Source of the DNA: an uncultured Bacteroidales bacterium
Lineage (GTDB): Bacteria; Bacteroidota; Bacteroidia; Bacteroidales; F082
Direction of reading: 5' to 3'
Assembly (NCBI GenBank): GCA_937896505.1
Contig: CALBNP010000170.1
Location: 1-22,666, forward strand
DNA length: 22,666 nucleotides
Both the position numbers and the translations under genes were made by a program. Within the stretch, counting starts at the first letter, position 1; every line of letters begins with the position of its first letter. Under the pieces are notes generated by a model. It made no database searches. It saw only the letters and a list, made by a program, of their open reading frames with translations, and was not told where the DNA came from. Below, in pieces: positions 21,184 to 22,666 of the stretch.

Positions 21184-22666
21184 ATATTCTGTTCTTTAAA
21201 TCTCACCAAGGCCTCGATGATTTCGTCGTTATCATCGGAAATGGTGAGAATCATGTTCTTGTAAATGCCACGGTCGCTAAAATCCTTGAGCATGGCATAA
21301 GCCGGGATGTAATTCGTATAATAGTCCTTGCCCATGAAAATCATCGGGCTGGCGTAACCCACACTCTCATAGTGGTTTTGGGCGGCATCTTGGAAGATTT
21401 CCTGCATCGTTCCGGCACTGCCGGGCGTATAGATGATACCCCCCTTGGCAACGGTGACGACACCATCTTCGCGGATGCTGTTGTCGAAATATTTGGCGAT
21501 GTCGGTAGCAAAAGGAGCCGTTGGCTCGTGGCCATAATACCAAGTCGGGATGGCCAAGCTACGATATTCGGTTTGCAACGGGAAGCGTTCCATCACCTCG
21601 AACGAACGGCGCAGCCAACCCTCGTCTCGGAAGGTTGGCGAAGGACTCAGCATTCCAATCGCTTCATCCACTTCGGCCTCACTCCTTCCCGCCATCCATG
21701 CGCCCAGATGTGTGGCTTCCATCGCGCCCGGACCACCACCAGTCACCATCAGACGGCCCATTTCGGTCAGTTTCTTGCTCAGCAACACAATCTGACGATA
21801 GCCTGGGTCATCGCGGCGTTTGGCATGGCCGCCCATGATGCCGATGACCATCTTTTCGTCATACGTATCCAAAAGACGATACATGCAACGCGTGATGAAA
21901 TGGTCGTGCAACGAACGCGCCAAGGTTTCACGGACATCCTTGCCTCGTTGCTTGCCATAACTGATATAATGATTATATACACGCGTATCGAAACACGTCT
22001 CGAAAGTGCTTTCATCGTGGTAATCATAACCAGCATACAACTCTTTAAAGGAGTAGAGTTTGCGTGGATAAGTCGGGAAAGGTTTGTCCATTTGGGGAAT
22101 GAACAGACTCAAATCGGACCGTGCTTCTTCCAAAGCCATACGGTTCACGATGCCAGCCGCATCAAGGTGATATTTGTGGAACAATGCCGATGCCTGACCC
22201 GACTCGCCAAAATGGTCGTCCATGCCGATGCGCACCACACGAATCGGGTGATGCTCGGCCAAAAACTCGGCCACGGCACTACCCAAACCACCTGCAATCT
22301 GATGTTCCTCGACGGTGAAAATCATTCGGGTTTCTGTTGCCGCCTTCAGCAGAACATCACCATCCAAAGGCTTGATAGTGTGCATATTGATAACCCTGAT
22401 GGAAAGGCCCATCGTTTCCAGCATATCGGCGGCTTTCAAGGCTTCCCACACCTCGTGACCCGTGGCAACGATGGTAATGTGACGGCCTTCGCGCACCACC
22501 TGCGCCTTACCGATTTCAAAGTCCTGATTCTCATCGGTGAAATCCGGCACGGCTTCACGGCCAAAACGAATATAAACCGGTCCATCGAGTTCGTTGATGG
22601 CTTTCTGCACAGCGATTTTGGTCTGCGTGGCATCGCAAGGCGAAATCACGGTCATGTTGGGCAATA
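21180..22666 (-). CDS. Transketolase C-terminal part fused to a LOG-family nucleotide-binding domain (5' end missing)
   Basis: The visible 495 residues are open through the right edge, so the gene begins outside the window; an apparent TTG start at 22664 is just the first in-frame codon. Residues 1-170 are the end of a transketolase, from NMTVISPCDATQTKIAV in the pyrimidine-binding domain through the C-terminal domain (HTIKPLDGDVLLKAA, EEHQIAGGLGSAVAEFL, HFGESGQASALFHKY). Residues about 185-494 are a LOG-family domain, with MGGHAKRRDD, GGGPGAMEATHLGA and TPGSAGTMQEIFQDA. LOG proteins include phosphoribohydrolases that release cytokinin bases. There is no stop or frameshift at the join. The start codon of the downstream transporter overlaps its stop (ATGA). 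Confidence 0.8.
   Translation of the reverse strand, partial: LPNMTVISPCDATQTKIAVQKAINELDGPVYIRFGREAVPDFTDENQDFEIGKAQVVREGRHITIVATGHEVWEALKAADMLETMGLSIRVINMHTIKPLDGDVLLKAATETRMIFTVEEHQIAGGLGSAVAEFLAEHHPIRVVRIGMDDHFGESGQASALFHKYHLDAAGIVNRMALEEARSDLSLFIPQMDKPFPTYPRKLYSFKELYAGYDYHDESTFETCFDTRVYNHYISYGKQRGKDVRETLARSLHDHFITRCMYRLLDTYDEKMVIGIMGGHAKRRDDPGYRQIVLLSKKLTEMGRLMVTGGGPGAMEATHLGAWMAGRSEAEVDEAIGMLSPSPTFRDEGWLRRSFEVMERFPLQTEYRSLAIPTWYYGHEPTAPFATDIAKYFDNSIREDGVVTVAKGGIIYTPGSAGTMQEIFQDAAQNHYESVGYASPMIFMGKDYYTNYIPAYAMLKDFSDRGIYKNMILTISDDNDEIIEALVRFKEQNI

Overview
The window looks like a chromosomal segment from a member of the Bacteroidales (Bacteroidota), probably close to Prevotella or another gut or rumen lineage. 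Three things point there: at least eleven promoters with the Bacteroidota -7 element TAnnTTTG, usually continued as TTTGC; Bacteroidota-typical families (DUF4301, DUF6263-like, small outer-membrane beta-barrels and lipoproteins); and weak or absent Shine-Dalgarno sequences. No prophage, CRISPR array or rRNA was seen. The only mobile-element trace is the start of a possible transposase at the left edge.

Layout. 1-651: a truncated minus-strand gene start (possibly an IS1595-type transposase) and about 560 bases of non-coding DNA with two stem-loops and a possible short minus-strand transcription unit. 652-5039: a plus-strand cluster of DRTGG protein, PHP phosphoesterase, GHKL ATPase, second DRTGG protein, RsbW-like ATPase and a hydrogenase-like iron-sulfur protein. 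Such gene sets usually accompany bifurcating [FeFe] hydrogenases, but no hydrogenase catalytic subunits are present here. Gaps between the first genes are filled with octamer and heptamer repeats. 5045-7436: a DUF368 (PopT-type) membrane protein on minus and a divergent MATE exporter. 7461-8990: a DUF493 protein overlapping an acylphosphatase, then on minus a small unknown protein and an outer-membrane beta-barrel. 9182-15142: a plus-strand information and metabolism block with a DEDD 3'-5' exonuclease overlapping a RecB-like DUF2779 nuclease, replicative helicase DnaB, a secreted DUF6263-like protein, an RluA-type pseudouridine synthase and AroQ. 15144-16086 (minus): a lipoprotein form of a flavin-reductase-like protein and two tRNA-Leu genes. 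16212-19972 (plus): a DUF4301 protein, an outer-membrane beta-barrel and two lipoproteins. 19987-22666 (minus): a compact AspT/YidE-type transporter overlapping a partial gene that fuses a transketolase C-terminal part to a LOG-family nucleotide-binding domain.

The most promising material is the orphan redox-sensor-like cluster at 652-5039 with its repeat-filled gaps, the transketolase-LOG fusion, the exonuclease/DUF2779 pair in which the second protein has lost its own DEDD motif, and the DUF4301 protein, whose motifs resemble UDP-sugar pyrophosphorylases. All functional statements come from reading motifs; no database search was run.
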